Shown: one piece after another, positions 11,456 through 23,257 of the stretch
Layout: every line of letters begins with the position of its first letter
Position numbering within the stretch: the stretch's first letter is position 1
Origin: Nipponacmea schrenckii
Taxonomy: Eukaryota; Mollusca; Gastropoda; Lottiidae
Direction: 5' to 3'
DNA length: 64,000 nucleotides
NCBI GenBank assembly: GCA_030562195.1
Contig: JAUJPP010000007.1
Location: 21,201,769 to 21,265,768 of the forward strand
Position numbers and translations under genes: made by a program
Notes under the pieces: model-generated
Seen by the model: the letters and a program-made list of their open reading frames with translations, nothing else
Database searches by the model: none
What the model was told of the DNA's origin: nothing

Positions 11456-11800
11456 TTGTTGGATTTCATAACGGCTGCAACTGCGTTTTATTAAAATACA
11501 GACCAAATTGAAGCCGTTGTTGGATTTCATAACGGCCTCAACTGCGTTTCGTTTAAATACAGACGATATTGAAGCCGTTGTTGGAGTGCATAACGGCTTC
11601 AACTGCGTTCTATTAAAACACAGACCAAATTGAAGCCGTTGTTGGAGTGCATAACGGCCTCAACTGCGTTTCGTTTAAATACAGACGATATTGAAGCCGT
11701 TGTTGGAGTGCAAAACGTCTTCAACTGCGTTTTATTAAAATACAGACCAAATTGAAGCCGTTGTTGGAGTGCATAACGGCTTCAATTGTGTTTGTATATA
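11456..11800 (+). repeat. 61-bp satellite, five full copies plus a partial sixth
   Basis: Copies begin at 11456, 11517, 11578, 11639, 11700 and 11761, exactly 61 bases apart. Two sequence types alternate: copies 1, 3 and 5 carry ATTAAAA(T/C)ACAGACCAAATTG, copies 2 and 4 carry GTTTAAATACAGACGATATTG. The real period is therefore a 122-bp dimer. Unit junctions contain TTGAAGCCGTT and its complement AACGGCTTCAA 12 bases apart, so hairpins are possible at the better-preserved junctions. The last copy degenerates into TA/GA dinucleotides. Confidence 0.9.
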
Positions 11801-11906
11801 TATATAGAGAGAGATACAGACCACGTTAATGGCCTCAAAATCGTTTGTATGTATACAGACAAAGATAAAGACGAATTACGTCATTACCATAACTCCCACT
11901 CTGTGG

Positions 11907-11945
11907 CAAGGAGGTTAGATATATATAATATAACCTCCTTGCTCT
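11907..11945. repeat. Hairpin CAAGGAGGTTA / TAACCTCCTTG
   Basis: Perfect 11-bp arms around an AT-only loop (about 16 bases), with further partial pairing outside (CTCTGTGG on both sides, as a direct repeat). It lies about 100 bp upstream of the FAAP24 start codon. Confidence 0.65.
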
Positions 11946-12016
11946 GTGGTAGTAGTCTGCACAGCCACAAATGTCAGCAGTGCCTCGTGTATCATTTGTT
12001 TCAAGTGGTGATGCTA

Positions 12017-12024
12017 TCACGTGA
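12017..12024. promoter_or_regulatory. TCACGTGA E-box just upstream of FAAP24
   Basis: The palindrome TCACGTGA ends 14 bases before the FAAP24 ATG (12039). It is the core bound by bHLH-zip factors (USF, MiT/TFE, MYC/MAX). The same octamer stands 62 bp upstream of the PLA2G15 start. Seen: the motif and its position. Inferred: regulatory use; it may lie in the 5' UTR. Confidence 0.4.
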
Positions 12025-12038
12025 TACCAAAGGACAAA

Positions 12039-15000
12039 ATGGCGGGTGATTCAAGTGTCAACAAAGTGTCGATCAAAAAACTTAATCAACTGGATACAAC
12101 CGAGAACAGTTCAATGGCAGGGCTAATAAGAATTCCATTAGGACACATCGTTGCTAGTGGGAGATGGCGAAATTCGGACTTGGTTGAAGTTTTACAATGT
12201 ATTAATTATTATTAGATTTAGTATGTCAGTACGGTAACATTCTGATATCATATAGGCTGAATGAAACTATCGGATATACAATACATATACAATGCACTAG
12301 TTAACTCATTGAAAACATCGAATCTGGATAAGTTTAATTTTCTCCTTATTGGCATTCCTGACAAGCTCATGAAACAATTAACTAATGACTAGAAACACAC
12401 TCCACAGACCTCTCAACCTAGAATGTTCCCAAGGATTTGGTTACAGGTCCAAGGGCTGCCTAGTCCCTGGAAGCTCTGGGGTTCTATAGATGGCCGAAGA
12501 TGTATTCTAGCTCATTTCCGGAGAATAAAACTGCAAATCAGTAGACAATGTGAACTTGTTTTTTGCCTTTACAATATCTTTTATTTTTACCTTTTGTAAG
12601 TGGCGGCTCCTGTATATTTGGTCTGTTTTACGGGTAGAGTGTCCTACAAGGTGGAATCTGAATCTAAACTGTCCCGCGTGTCCGACATTTTGACAGCCTG
12701 AACATGTGGTGCTGGAATCTGAACTGTTAACGCAATCTCTATCCAGAGTTATTGTTCCATTCAATCAGTAGGCGAAGCAGGAATGACAACTCTGTGAGAG
12801 ATTGCTGTTTTACAATTGGCCAGACTCAACTTTGATAGCTTATGATCAGCAAGGTTAAAAATAAACATATGGAATTTCCTCAAAACTGAAAACCGTTCTT
12901 TGGTCAGATTAATATTGTAAGCGTACCAACAAATACCAGTGTTTTTTTTAAATTTTTTACCCTAAACCTTCAACATGCGTGAGATTTTAAGGAAGCTGCG
13001 TGAGATTGAAGCCGAATGCGTGAGTCTCAAGCCGAATGCGTGAGAGTTGAGAGGTCTGACTCCATGACCACATTTAACACTGGTTTTTATACGCCCACAT
13101 GAAATGGGGGGCGTATACTGTCGTCACCCACGTCCGTCTGTCCGTCCGTCTGTCCACAATTGCTCGTGAACACTCTACAAGGTGCAATTCTTGACGGATT
13201 TAATTGAAACTTTATATGAGTGTTTATGATCACTCAAGGATGAACCCTATTGAAAATCAGCGAAATCGGAAAAAATTTAGTATGTTAAAATTGTTTGATA
13301 TCGCAAGGGATGAGCCCTATTGAAGATTAAAAATATCAAAATATATCTAATATGAATTATTGCCCTTGTTCTTTTAAACGCTTTCGATTTTTGCCTCACT
13401 CTACATGGCACAATTCTTGACGGATTTCGATAAAACTTGGTGTGATAGTGTGTTATAAATCAAGGATGAACCCTATTGAAAATCAGCGAAATCGAAAAAT
13501 TTTTTAGTATGAGTGACTGCTCTTGTTCTTGAAAACGCGTTCAATTTTAGCTTGTAACTCTAGAAAGAACAATTCTTAATGGATTTTGATTAACTTTGGC
13601 TTGAGTATTTGTTTTTACCCAAGGATGAACCCTATTATAAATCAAATAAATCGAAATATATTTAGTGTCAGTTATTGCCCTTGTTCTTGAAAACGCATTC
13701 AATTTTAGCTTGTAAACACTCTAGAAAGAACAAGTTTTAATGGATTTGATGAAACTTGGCTTGAGTATTTGTTTTCTCCCAAGGATGAACCCTATTGAAA
13801 ATCGAAAAATATTTAGTACAAGTTATTGCCCTTGTTTTTGAAAACGCGTTCAATTAAACTCGTAAAGATTCTAGAAAGAACAATTTTGAATGGATTTTGA
13901 TGAAACTTGGCGTTAGTATTTGTTTTCTCACAAGGATAAACCCTATTGAAAATCAGATAAATCGAAAAATATTTAGTGTCAGTTATTGCGCCTGTTTTCA
14001 AAAACGCTTTCAACTTTTGGCTTGTGAACACTCTAAACATTCATTTTTGACAAAACTCGCTGAAATTGTTAAATATCAACCAAGGATGAGCCTTATTAAG
14101 AATTAAAAATATCAAAATATTATTAAGGGCGAACCCTATTGCAAATCATAAAAATACCGAAAAATATTTAATGAGTTGTTATTAGGTACAATATTTGACA
14201 GTTTTTAATGAAACTAGAGACCCTAGAAAAAAATATATGGTGGAAGGTTGAATATTTCATTCCACTTATTGTAACCTTACTGAAAAGTTTTTATTTGAAA
14301 TAAATGCTGCCAGTGGGCATATATTACCTTGCCTGGCAAGCTATCTTGTATGATGTAGGCTACATTACATTGGCTACCTGTTAAATATAGAATAGAACTT
14401 AAAATCCTATTGTTAACTTTCAAATGTTTAAATGGTGTAGCCCCTGTCTATTTAACTAAGCTTTTGCAAATATATTCTTATGGATGATTTCTGCAGTGCC
14501 AACAAACTGTTGCTTACTAAAAGTGCACATTTTGCTTCCTACAGGCAATGCTTATATTTCTATGCATACACCTCTCCTCTCGAAAATAATCTGCCTTTCA
14601 TATTAAGATCAATAATATCTATCTAAAGTTTTAAGAAGAATTTGAAAACACATCGTTTCACCCTGGCCTTTTCATAAATGATAATTTTTTCCTACTTGAA
14701 ATACTGCTAATTTGTATTTGTGTTGTTTATTTTTGGTGTGTCATACGCTTCGCTATATTATTATAAATGTATATTTTATTTCATGTTTTATATAATATTC
14801 ATTTGTTTGTTACTTGAACATGTATGTTAAAGGTGCACAATAAAAAGAAAAGTATTATAATAAATAAATAATCATAATGCTTTAGAAATGTAGACCTACA
14901 ATACCTTATCAACAATGCACCACATATACAATAATACAATTACTTCTTGTTTTTTTTTCAGATTTTTTAGTGCAGAATCTACATATGAAATCGTTTCTGT

Positions 15001-17597
15001 ATTTCAGCATCAATTCCCGTCCATTTTGAAGATAATTTAGCTGTGGTTGATTTTTATCCATCAAATTATACAGGTGTTATTTATATAAGTGAGGCTGATA
15101 TTGTTTCTTCAACTGGTTACAAAAGAAAATTAGCTAAATTAAGAAAGGTATTATCCATTACAATAGTAGTTAAAAATTGTTAATGACATTGTATATATTT
15201 GTTGGCGGATATTATCACATGGCCATGTATCACTCTTCAAATGCAAATTTCGCAACTGACTACAGAATAAAAATGCCAATTAGTCTTATTCAGAGGACTT
15301 AATAAAAGAGATAAGACTATGGTGTGGCCTAAGTTGTACTTTAAAGGGAAATCACATAATAAAATGGGGTGAAAAGAGATTGATTTCTGCATGTCTAATG
15401 AGAATGGTATATTAATTCATTTAAGGCTAATAAAGTAAAAGGTATTGTGATAGCAGAAAAAAGCCCTGTCAGTGAGCAGTATGTTTTAGATCTTCAGAAA
15501 TTTGCAAATTTAGAATTAGGAATGGTTTTATTGTTAGTTGAAAATCAAACAGAGGCTGCTAAGCTACTTATTCAAATGGTAGGTACATTAAGTCACCAAA
15601 CTTATTGTTTTTGATGACTTGTGTAGCTTCAATATTTGCAGGGGGTTCAGGCTCTGCAATTGCACTAATTAATGTTATTGGGCATTGATAAAAGAAATCA
15701 ACAAATGTTTTTTGAGGCCCATTCATATGCAATTTTTAGAGCACAAAGATTAAGACTATATAGTTATAATTAACTTTATTGCAAACTAATGGTAAAAAAA
15801 ATTATTAGTATAAAAGATTTATATTGGTATCCAAATTTTTCCATTTCTGACTTATCTTCTTTAAATATCTGTTATGCTATTTTATAAATTGGAATGCAAA
15901 CTCAAAAGTTATAATATTTTTTCCCATATTTCAAAGTTATATATTAAAATGAATTTTTGCAGGTACATGTAGAAATTAAAACTGATATTAATCCATTGAT
16001 GAAGAAACCCAAACCATGTAATTATGATGAGGCTGTATTAAATACTTTAATGTGTGTCCCTAAACTTGGTGAAGTGAAAGCAAAATTAATTCTACAAACC
16101 TATAAAAGTAAGCATCTTTAATTTACTTTTAAGAAAGAGACTCTAGTCTTGACGTTGCCAAGAAACAAATTGATAGTGTAATTGATGCTAAAATTGCTGA
16201 CAGGGAAAGTATATCTGACGATTTGCGCTTGCTGCCAAATTTAAAGACATCACTGCATCTCAGAAAAAAAAAATAATAATTTCTCCAATTTTACTGTTTT
16301 TTTGCTTTAAATCTTAATTAAATCTTAAAAAAAAGTTCAGTTTGATCAAATGGATAAATTGATGTAAATAGCATATATTAGAAGTATTTTCAGATATAAT
16401 CTTAAAAAGTGAATTAACTGTATTTCAGGTTTGAAGGATATCTGCAATGCACCAGCTGAGGTATACCTTATTTGTTAATTTGTGTTTATACGCCCACATG
16501 AATATGTGGACGTAAATTGTCGTGGCCCCTGTCTGTCGGTCCGTCAACATTTGTTGTAGACACTATAGAAGCTACAATTTTCTATGGATTTTAATGAAAC
16601 TTGGTACGAGCATTGGAATTGATAAGACAACGATCAAGTTTGATTTGGACGATTTTTCGATAACCAGTTTTTGAGTTATTGCCCCTGCCTCTATATTTGT
16701 TGTAGACAAAATAGAAGCTACAATTTTCAATGGATTTAAATGAAATTTGGTGTGAGCATTGGAATTGATAAGACGACGGTCAAGTTCGAATTTGAAGATT
16801 TTTCGATGACAGTTTTCGAGTTATTGCCCTTGACTTAGTAAGATTGTGTCAAATTTTTTGTGGGTGCAATAGAAGCTACAATTTTCAGAGGATTTTGATG
16901 AAATGGTGTGAGCATTGGATTGATTAGACCTCAGTCAAGTTTGAATTTGACAGTTTTTCAATGAACTGTTTTAAGTTATTGCCCTTGACATAGTGATATT
17001 GTGTCAAAATTCTATTGTGGTTGCAATAAGAAGCTTTAATTTTCAAAGGATTTTGATGGAACTTGGTGTCAGCATCAAAATTGATAAGACATTAGTCAAG
17101 TTTGAATTTCCGACTTTTTTTAACGAATGGTTTTGAGTTATTGCCCTTGACTTAGTAAAATTGTGTCAAAAATATTTGTGGGTGCAAAATAAGCTACAAT
17201 TTTTTAATAGATTTGATGAAACTTGGTATGAGTATTGAAATAGATAACATGGTGGTTTAATTTAATTTTGGGGAGAGGTTAAATGAATTTAAACATTTTT
17301 TGGTTAAATACAAAATTAAGATATATTGTTTTTTTTTTAAACGTAAAGGTATTTAATGCACGGTTAAAACTATTAGAAAAATATAATGAGAGTTATCTAC
17401 AGATCCTAGTTGACTAGTTATTTCTTAATGATCATAGTAGAATTCTGATCTGATTGAGTTAAATCATAATGCTCAGCTTATAACAGCAAATACAGATACA
17501 CTATCATGTTTATTTCTTATTTTTCTTGCAGAGCCTTGGAAACATTGTTGGTGTGGCATGTGCTAAAAATATTAAAAAGTTTTTTGACAACACATGA
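12039..17597 (+). CDS. FAAP24: FAAP24 orthologue, Fanconi anaemia core-complex associated protein (six exons)
   Basis: Exons: 12039-12198, 15008-15147, 15426-15578, 15963-16107, 16429-16460, 17532-17597. All introns are GT-AG, phases agree (1,0,0,1,0), and the product is 231 aa (human FAAP24: 215). In the Fanconi pathway FAAP24 pairs with FANCM and targets it to branched DNA and crosslinks; it acts in the nucleus. Order seen: IPLGHIVASGRWRNSDL near residue 33 (the conserved N-terminal box), an XPF/ERCC4-like fold in exons 2-4 (ISEADIVSSTGYKRKL; KGIVIAEKSPVSEQY; LELGMVLLLVENQTEA), and a C-terminal helix-hairpin-helix pair (CVPKLGEVKAKLIL; LGNIVGVACAKNIKKFF). The XPF nuclease triad is not visible, as in FAAP24 generally (pseudonuclease). 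ATG 12039 (AAAATGG) is chosen because it is the first ATG of the frame. Introns 1 and 5 carry HINE-like repeats. Identification rests on remembered family sequence. Confidence 0.93.
13084..14347 (+). mobile_element. HINE/pearl-like repeat element, subfamily A (FAAP24 intron 1)
   Basis: Left end TTTTTATACGCCCACATG with its internal mirror GGGGGGCGTATA, then a degenerate (CCGT)n microsatellite. About six diverged ~157-bp tandem units follow (each with TGCCCTTGTTCTTGAAAACG, ACACTCTAGAAAGAACAA, TGAAACTTGG and CAAGGATGAACCCTATTG). The right end is GCCAGTGGGCATATATTACC followed by a CTTGCCTGGCAAG hairpin. The same ends recur at 35937-37767, 38806-40540 and 61291-63434. A tetranucleotide core plus ~160-bp repeats and a 3' hairpin matches what is known of pearl/HINE (Helentron-associated) elements; class assignment is inference. 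Confidence 0.75.
14363..14870 (+). pseudogene. CR1/L2-like LINE 3' fragment (FAAP24 intron 1)
   Basis: Begins with LHWLPVKYRIELKILLLTF and LNGVAPVYLTKLL, the C-terminal ORF2 signature of CR1/L2-type LINEs, continues with frameshifts to the region before the ORF2 end (LK-T-H family motif, here KHIVSPWPFH), then an AT-rich 3' UTR ending in an AATAAATAAATAA tail. It starts 16 bases after the preceding HINE-like element. Confidence 0.7.
16485..17255 (+). mobile_element. HINE/pearl-like repeat, subfamily B, 3' truncated (FAAP24 intron 5)
   Basis: Left end TTTATACGCCCACATGAATATG and GTCTGTCGGTCCGTC, followed by about four ~165-bp units of a second type (GAAGCTACAATTTTC, ATTTTGATGAAACTTGGTG, AGCATTGGAATTGATAAGAC, GAGTTATTGCCCTTGAC). 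The terminal CTTGCC-GGCAAG hairpin end is missing. Subfamily B units also make up 32715-33226 and 35937-37767. Confidence 0.7.
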
Positions 17598-17768
17598 CCA
17601 AATTTTGAAAAGAGTAATTTTGTGAAGGTAAAAGACATGACATAGGGATCAATGTACTGGAGATATTTCTGTAATTTCACTTCAAGAAAAAGCCAGTTTG
17701 AATGATATAGAAATTAAATCTGTCAGTGAAGCTAATGATGTGTGATATCAATAATGATGCAAAGAAAA

Positions 17769-17774
17769 AATAAA
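17769..17774 (+). terminator. Candidate FAAP24 polyadenylation signal
   Basis: AATAAA 172 bp after the FAAP24 stop codon. An earlier transcript end cannot be excluded. Confidence 0.4.
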
Positions 17775-18124
17775 ATTTTCAATAACATGGTTTTCATTTG
17801 CCTACATAATCATAATAATATATTGCCTCACCCCAGTAGTCCTTCTGTTCACAACTGACTTGTAAACGTGATAGAGACCGCAGTTTTCATCAGATTTGAA
17901 TGAAATAAGGGATGATCATTTTATTGAAGAGATCACAGATTAGGCCTAAATAACGCTGGGGTTTCAACTTGTGTTAAAACAGAAATATACTAGGCATTAA
18001 CTTGATTAATTACCAGTAGATGCACAAATATCAAAAGCATTTTCAAACCCAGCATGCATGGAAAATCTCTTCTGGATTCTTTACTTTAGTGCATGATTGG
18101 TTTTGTTGATCAAAACTGTTCAGA

Positions 18125-18260
18125 TGGTATACCCACAGGCACCAGATTCTGATAAAAAAAAAAAAAAAAATTCGTATATGTATCTATTCTTAATACATAC
18201 ACGAATTTTTTTTTACGATTTTTTTTTTATTATCAGAATCTGGTGCCTGTGGCCTATACC
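18125..18260. mobile_element. Snap-back MITE between FAAP24 and STX16
   Basis: The 136-bp unit folds almost completely on itself. The left arm begins GGTATACCCACAGGCACC and continues AGATTCTGATAA; the right arm is its complement ending in GGTGCCTGTGGCCTATACC. Poly-A/poly-T tracts and ATACATATACGAA-type sequence pair in the middle. The GGTATA start resembles the TTGGTATAG start of the intronic MITE at 31444-31568. No target duplication is obvious. Confidence 0.75.
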
Positions 18261-18674
18261 GTAGTTTAATATGGTGTCATCTGGAATTTGTGAATGAAAT
18301 TGGTTGCCTTTCCTTGTCTCCATTGCTGGGGATTAGCTTACAAGACACTTAGTCAAATTGACCACATGCGCAAATGTAATGATATAACAATGTAAGGAAA
18401 ACTTGATTTTATAGAAGGTATTAAAAACAAGGTTTTTTAACCAAATTTAATCGGTATTTAAAAGTCTGAAAGGGACGTAACTCACGAACATAAAATTACC
18501 GGAAATGAGATGGTCACCGGTTGGTTTTTCATTCATTTGATAATATTTGCATTTTGTCAAACATAAAATTTTAACATGGTTTTCACATAATAATTCCAAT
18601 AATTATCGGTCTGAGGTCATTCCTGGAAGCAACTACCAACAGGACCCTTTTCAAAGGGTCAAGAAGTGGTCAGG

Positions 18675-21088
18675 ATGGCGACCAGAGGTCTGACAGAAGT
18701 ATTTATTTTGATGAGAAACAATGCACTTCAAAGCAGGCATATTTTCTCAGAACAGGTAGGCTAAGCTCAATTTTTACTATTAGTATAATTAGATATCTTC
18801 CAATATCAACCCTTAAGAATCCCAATTTAGCCCAAATTATTCCGAATTCTACCCTTGCTATTTTACCACCTTTCATTCCTACCAAATTTGCTTTTAATTC
18901 AATGGATTATTGGATAGCAAATAGGCCTAGATAATTTGTATTCTTTGGTACAGGTATTCTTTTGTTATGTAGGCCTAAAAAAATGAATTTCCTGCAATTT
19001 TAGACTGCTGATGACCGAATGGCATTGATGACAAGTTCTATAGATCCTGAATTGGGAATAGCTTCATCAAGATCGTCTAATTTGCCACCAGAATGGTAAG
19101 TTTCCATATGTTAATCTTCTAACTATATCTAAATGCCCTAATACCATGTAATTTTTTATTAAGATATATCAGTCCAAAAATATGAGACCTTTTATTGCTA
19201 TTATTTTGGTTGATAAAATAATTTCAATCTGTACTAAATGTCATTCTTGCCTTTTCAGGGTTGATGGTGTGGAAGAAATCCAATTTGAGGCATCAAGAAT
19301 TAAGAGAAAAAGTAGATATTTTTTGTCTTTGTTATTTATTGCTTGCTATGATATTCTTTGGATTCTGATACAATAGAAAAAATTGCTAATTGTACTAATT
19401 GCCTAGATTGTTTTATAATATCTTTTTAAAACATATTTTTTGATATTTTTTTCAGTGAAAGAGTTGTCTGCTCTTCACGATAGACATTTAAATCGCCCTA
19501 CATTAGATGATAATGTTGATGAAGAACATGCTATAGAAATACAAACACAAGAAATCACACAGGTTTGTTCAAGTTGACATATTATATTGGAAATATTGTT
19601 TAAAAGTTTATTTCATGACCAAATAAATTCATCAACAATATATTGTTCTTATTTCCTAAGAGGGTTGATATAACTAGGTCAAGCTTGGTTTTTATTTCAA
19701 ACGTCAGGAATTTATTGATAACCTAATGATTATTGCATTGTTAATGCCAGTAAAATCAATATTGTGTTATTTTACAGATGTTCACAAGATGCCAAAGACT
19801 AGTACATCAGATAAGTAGTAAGAGTCAAATTGGTACTAATCAGGAAAGAAAATTATCCATAAATATAGTTTCATCTTTAGCTAGAATGATCCAAGAAATG
19901 TCTTTAAACTTCAGGAAATCTCAATCAACATATCTTAAAAGTAAGTTTTATAAATGTTAAAGTCTTGAAGTTTTATCAGAATCATTGATATATGTAATGC
20001 AATTAATTAGTATATAATACATGTTTTAGTTGCAACACAAAAATAGTGATATTCTTCCATTAGAATTTTTAAAGCACCCCCAGTAGTTCTACATGGGATG
20101 GCTGGTTATATTATCATGTGAAGAATAGAGAAAACATATCATTGTGCCAACCCTGTTATACATCTATGATATAGAAATATATATATCACAAGAGATTGCA
20201 CTAGAACTTCAACAATGGAATTTTTTTTCTTAGAATTAAAATCAAGAGAAGAAAGATCATTACAATATTTTGGGCCTAGTGTTACTAATGATTCAGCTTT
20301 AATGGAAGATTTAATGGGTGGAGGAGAAGATATAGTTTATGACAAGGTCAGATTTCTTTGTTTAAAATTTGTCTACATCTGCATGAAATAAATTAAATTT
20401 CTTTATCTTAAGCTTAAGAAATGTACTATGTGCATTTTTAAGAAAACTTTGTCTTAAATCTACTAATTTAATGTTAATGGTCACATGAAATATAAACTGT
20501 TTAACATGTTATTTTAGACTATTCAAACAATTGTTTCTTATAGGGTTTTACTTCAAGACAAATGCAGTTAGTAGAAGATAATACTGTATCAGTACAACAT
20601 AGAGAAAAGGAAATATTACAAATAACTAGATCTATACAAGATTTAAATGAAATATTTAAAGATTTATCAACTATGATAGTAGATCAGGTAAAAAGCTTTG
20701 TAGGGATTTATAGGTTTTCATTTGTAAGCTTATGACCGTAATTTTTTCATATTTGCTATTTTGATGAATCATCAACAATTTCCAGAAACTTAATATTGTG
20801 TAAATGAAAAATCAAAGTTTATTTTCCTTTTGGATTTTCTGAAGCCCACAGAGTCTACTTTTAAACCATTTATGATGATTATAATTATGTTGTTTGTTTT
20901 TCCAGGGTTCTATATTAGATAGAATAGACTATAATATTGAACATGCCAGTGTTGGCGTTGAAAAAGGTTTACAACAACTTCAAAAAGCTGAAAAATATCA
21001 GAAGAAAAATCGTAAAATGTATATAGTCATGATTTTAGCTGTCTTAATTATATTGTTAATAATTATATTGATTGCTACTAAAAGCTAG
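18675..21088 (+). CDS. STX16: Syntaxin-16 (eight exons), Qa-SNARE of the trans-Golgi network
   Basis: Exons: 18675-18755, 19004-19095, 19259-19311, 19456-19562, 19778-19940, 20234-20346, 20544-20687, 20906-21088. All GT-AG with closing phases; 311 aa (human isoform ~325). STX16 with Vti1a, STX6 and VAMP4 drives endosome-to-trans-Golgi fusion. Seen in order: N-peptide [16 protein letters not shown] (the Vps45-binding peptide of this family), the [11 protein letters not shown] segment followed by [14 protein letters not shown], an Habc helical region (about 75-165), the Qa-SNARE motif (about 207-270) with the zero-layer Gln in MIVDQG at residue 251, a KNRKM stop-transfer edge and a C-terminal membrane anchor at about 289-309. 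The start is fixed by the conserved N-peptide. It lies 1.08 kb after FAAP24 on the same strand, with a MITE between them. Confidence 0.96.
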
Positions 21089-21200
21089 CAGGAATTATCA
21101 AATATTTACATTATTTATTGTGATATTTCTATATTAATTACAAGTATGTGTAAAAAGATACTGGGACAATATTTAAAATATTTATCTGGTACTGGAGATA

Positions 21201-21206
21201 AATAAA
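21201..21206 (+). terminator. Candidate STX16 polyadenylation signal
   Basis: AATAAA (in GATAAATAAAG) 113 bp after the stop, followed by a T-rich stretch. Longer transcripts into 21.2-22.9 kb are possible; that region has no other recognisable coding sequence. Confidence 0.45.
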
Positions 21207-22907
21207 GACCATTTCAATCTTTTTCCTTCTTGTATCAATCTACTAAAAGAAGTCTACTAGTTAAATGACTAGACAGTTTGTATGTGAATATAGCTGTTTA
21301 CTCATGTTAAGTTATTTAGTCCATAAGATAAAAGATATATCGTCAAATTATTGGAGATCAAGAAACCAAACATTCCAGATAAGGAGGGGTCATTTGTGTT
21401 ATGTTTGAAGAGTATATGAAAAGTTTGATCTAAATGTAGTAAATTTCGCTGATATTTTGTATTTGTTATTATAAAGTCAACTAAGATCAAATTGTGAAAC
21501 AATTGCATTACCTTTAACTATGACTATTTCATTGAGTTTATGAATTCATCAGTAATCTTTAAAGTTTTATATTTCTTTAAATTGTTCAGTGTCACAGAAA
21601 TAAAAAAATGAACGGTTGTGATTGAATTTGTGCAACATCACTGTATCTGTCTGAAACCTGAAGATTATTGATTGTGAGCATAATGTAATGTTTATATCAG
21701 GACAGTGTAACAGTATTATTCATGTTTTCAGGTTTCAAAGCCAAGTGCATATTGCTTGTGATATCAGTGATAGGCTCATGAAATATTTTTACTAAATGAG
21801 GCACTCCAGTTTCTGATACTCTTGATTGACTGAAATTAATATATAGTACATTTAACTTTAAAGGAGCAAGGCCAAATTTTGCTTTATTATGTAGTACTCT
21901 GTATATCTTGAAATACTTGAAGAAATTGTTTTCAAAGGTTATTCAACATCTACATGTAGATTTATAAAATTAATAATGTGCAATATACTTATATCAATAT
22001 AATATGTTTATTTTCAGCTATTAGCATAGATCATATTATTATATGTTGATCTTAGTATCAATTAATATGTATGGTTAATTTGCTGATGACAGAGTTATAT
22101 ATAAAAATAATATGCTTTATGTCAACCCATGTATATTTGTGCCTTTATTTTACAAACTGTTTTATTGGATTGCTATCTTTCAGTTATCAGTTCTGTTAAT
22201 GGTCAGTATGTTTGTGTAGTTCAAGCTTCAAATAAGGGTAAAAAGTGTACTGAAGCTTACCTATCAGGTATAGAGTTGGTTTGTTTATATATGATCAGCT
22301 GGCCATGAAGTAATATGATGCAAAAATAACTGTTTACAATGAACAGGTTCAATAGACTGAGGAGTCTAAAATGACTAGGGCATTAGATCCATGGTAGGGA
22401 AACTACTATTATTTGACAGGAATGTGTGCTAGAAGCTTTTCTATATTAAGTTATATTATTGTTGTTCATACCATTGTTATTGTATATAGTAATATAGTAT
22501 ATATAATAATTATTGTATAATAAATATTTGAGCCTTACGGTGGCTCCCTTGAAAGGAATTTGTATATCAAACCGGTCGTTCATGGACATATTTCTGTAGG
22601 GCTAATTTTGCTTTTTTAAACAGTGGGGTTTCTAAGTTGTTTATTTTGGGATTGTCATGGGTGATGGCTTTAAACCTTGAATATGCACATTATTTTCATT
22701 TTTAGTACCATTCAAAAACTTTGAAAAAGCATGGATCTTTGGATCAGAACCTTGTATTCCTATCTGTGTATAACCTAACATCACCAATTACACTTATAAT
22801 AAACAGTGAGATTTAAAACAATTCTATACAATATTTCAAAGTGCTCTTTTATGCAGATTAAAACAGAAAAACCTTGTTTACTGTACTATTATACAAGTAA
22901 TCAGATT
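21207..22907. other. Intergenic region between converging genes
   Basis: AT-rich, no recognised exon, RNA gene or repeat. It separates the 3' ends of STX16 (+) and the ankyrin/pseudokinase/KEN gene (-) and may contain long 3' UTRs. Confidence 0.4.
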
Positions 22908-22913
22908 TTTATT
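22908..22913 (-). terminator. Candidate polyadenylation signal of the ANK-KEN gene
   Basis: AATAAA on the minus strand, about 345 bp beyond the stop codon at 23258. It is one of several AT-rich candidates. Confidence 0.3.
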
Positions 22914-23257
22914 GTTAATATATAACAGTAAAAATATATTATAAATTAAATTAACCCAAACACATACAAACATTATTTGGTGTTTTTCTCAAATAAAGTA
23001 ACATCGTGCTATACAAGGTTTCAAGCGGTCATCCACATTATGTTAGTTTTTTTAATGGTTTAGATTTGATTTCCATCTTGTTCCAAAATATAATTTACTA
23101 TTAAAAGAAATAAAAACGGGGCAGAAATCTCTAATCCTTTCTTTTAGACATATTCAAATGTAAAAAAAAAGTTATTAAAAATTAAGAGTAAAGGTGTAAA
23201 ATATAAAAGTGTAGATTGCTGAAAGAATTGAAAGACATTAGTTCAACCTTGGTTAAG

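Noticed and set aside
16140..16260. Coding-like stretch (LDVAKKQIDSVIDAKIAD...) in FAAP24 intron 4
   Set aside because: Open and plausible in composition, but FAAP24 homology passes directly from exon 4 to exon 5 and no clear splice sites frame it; left uncalled.
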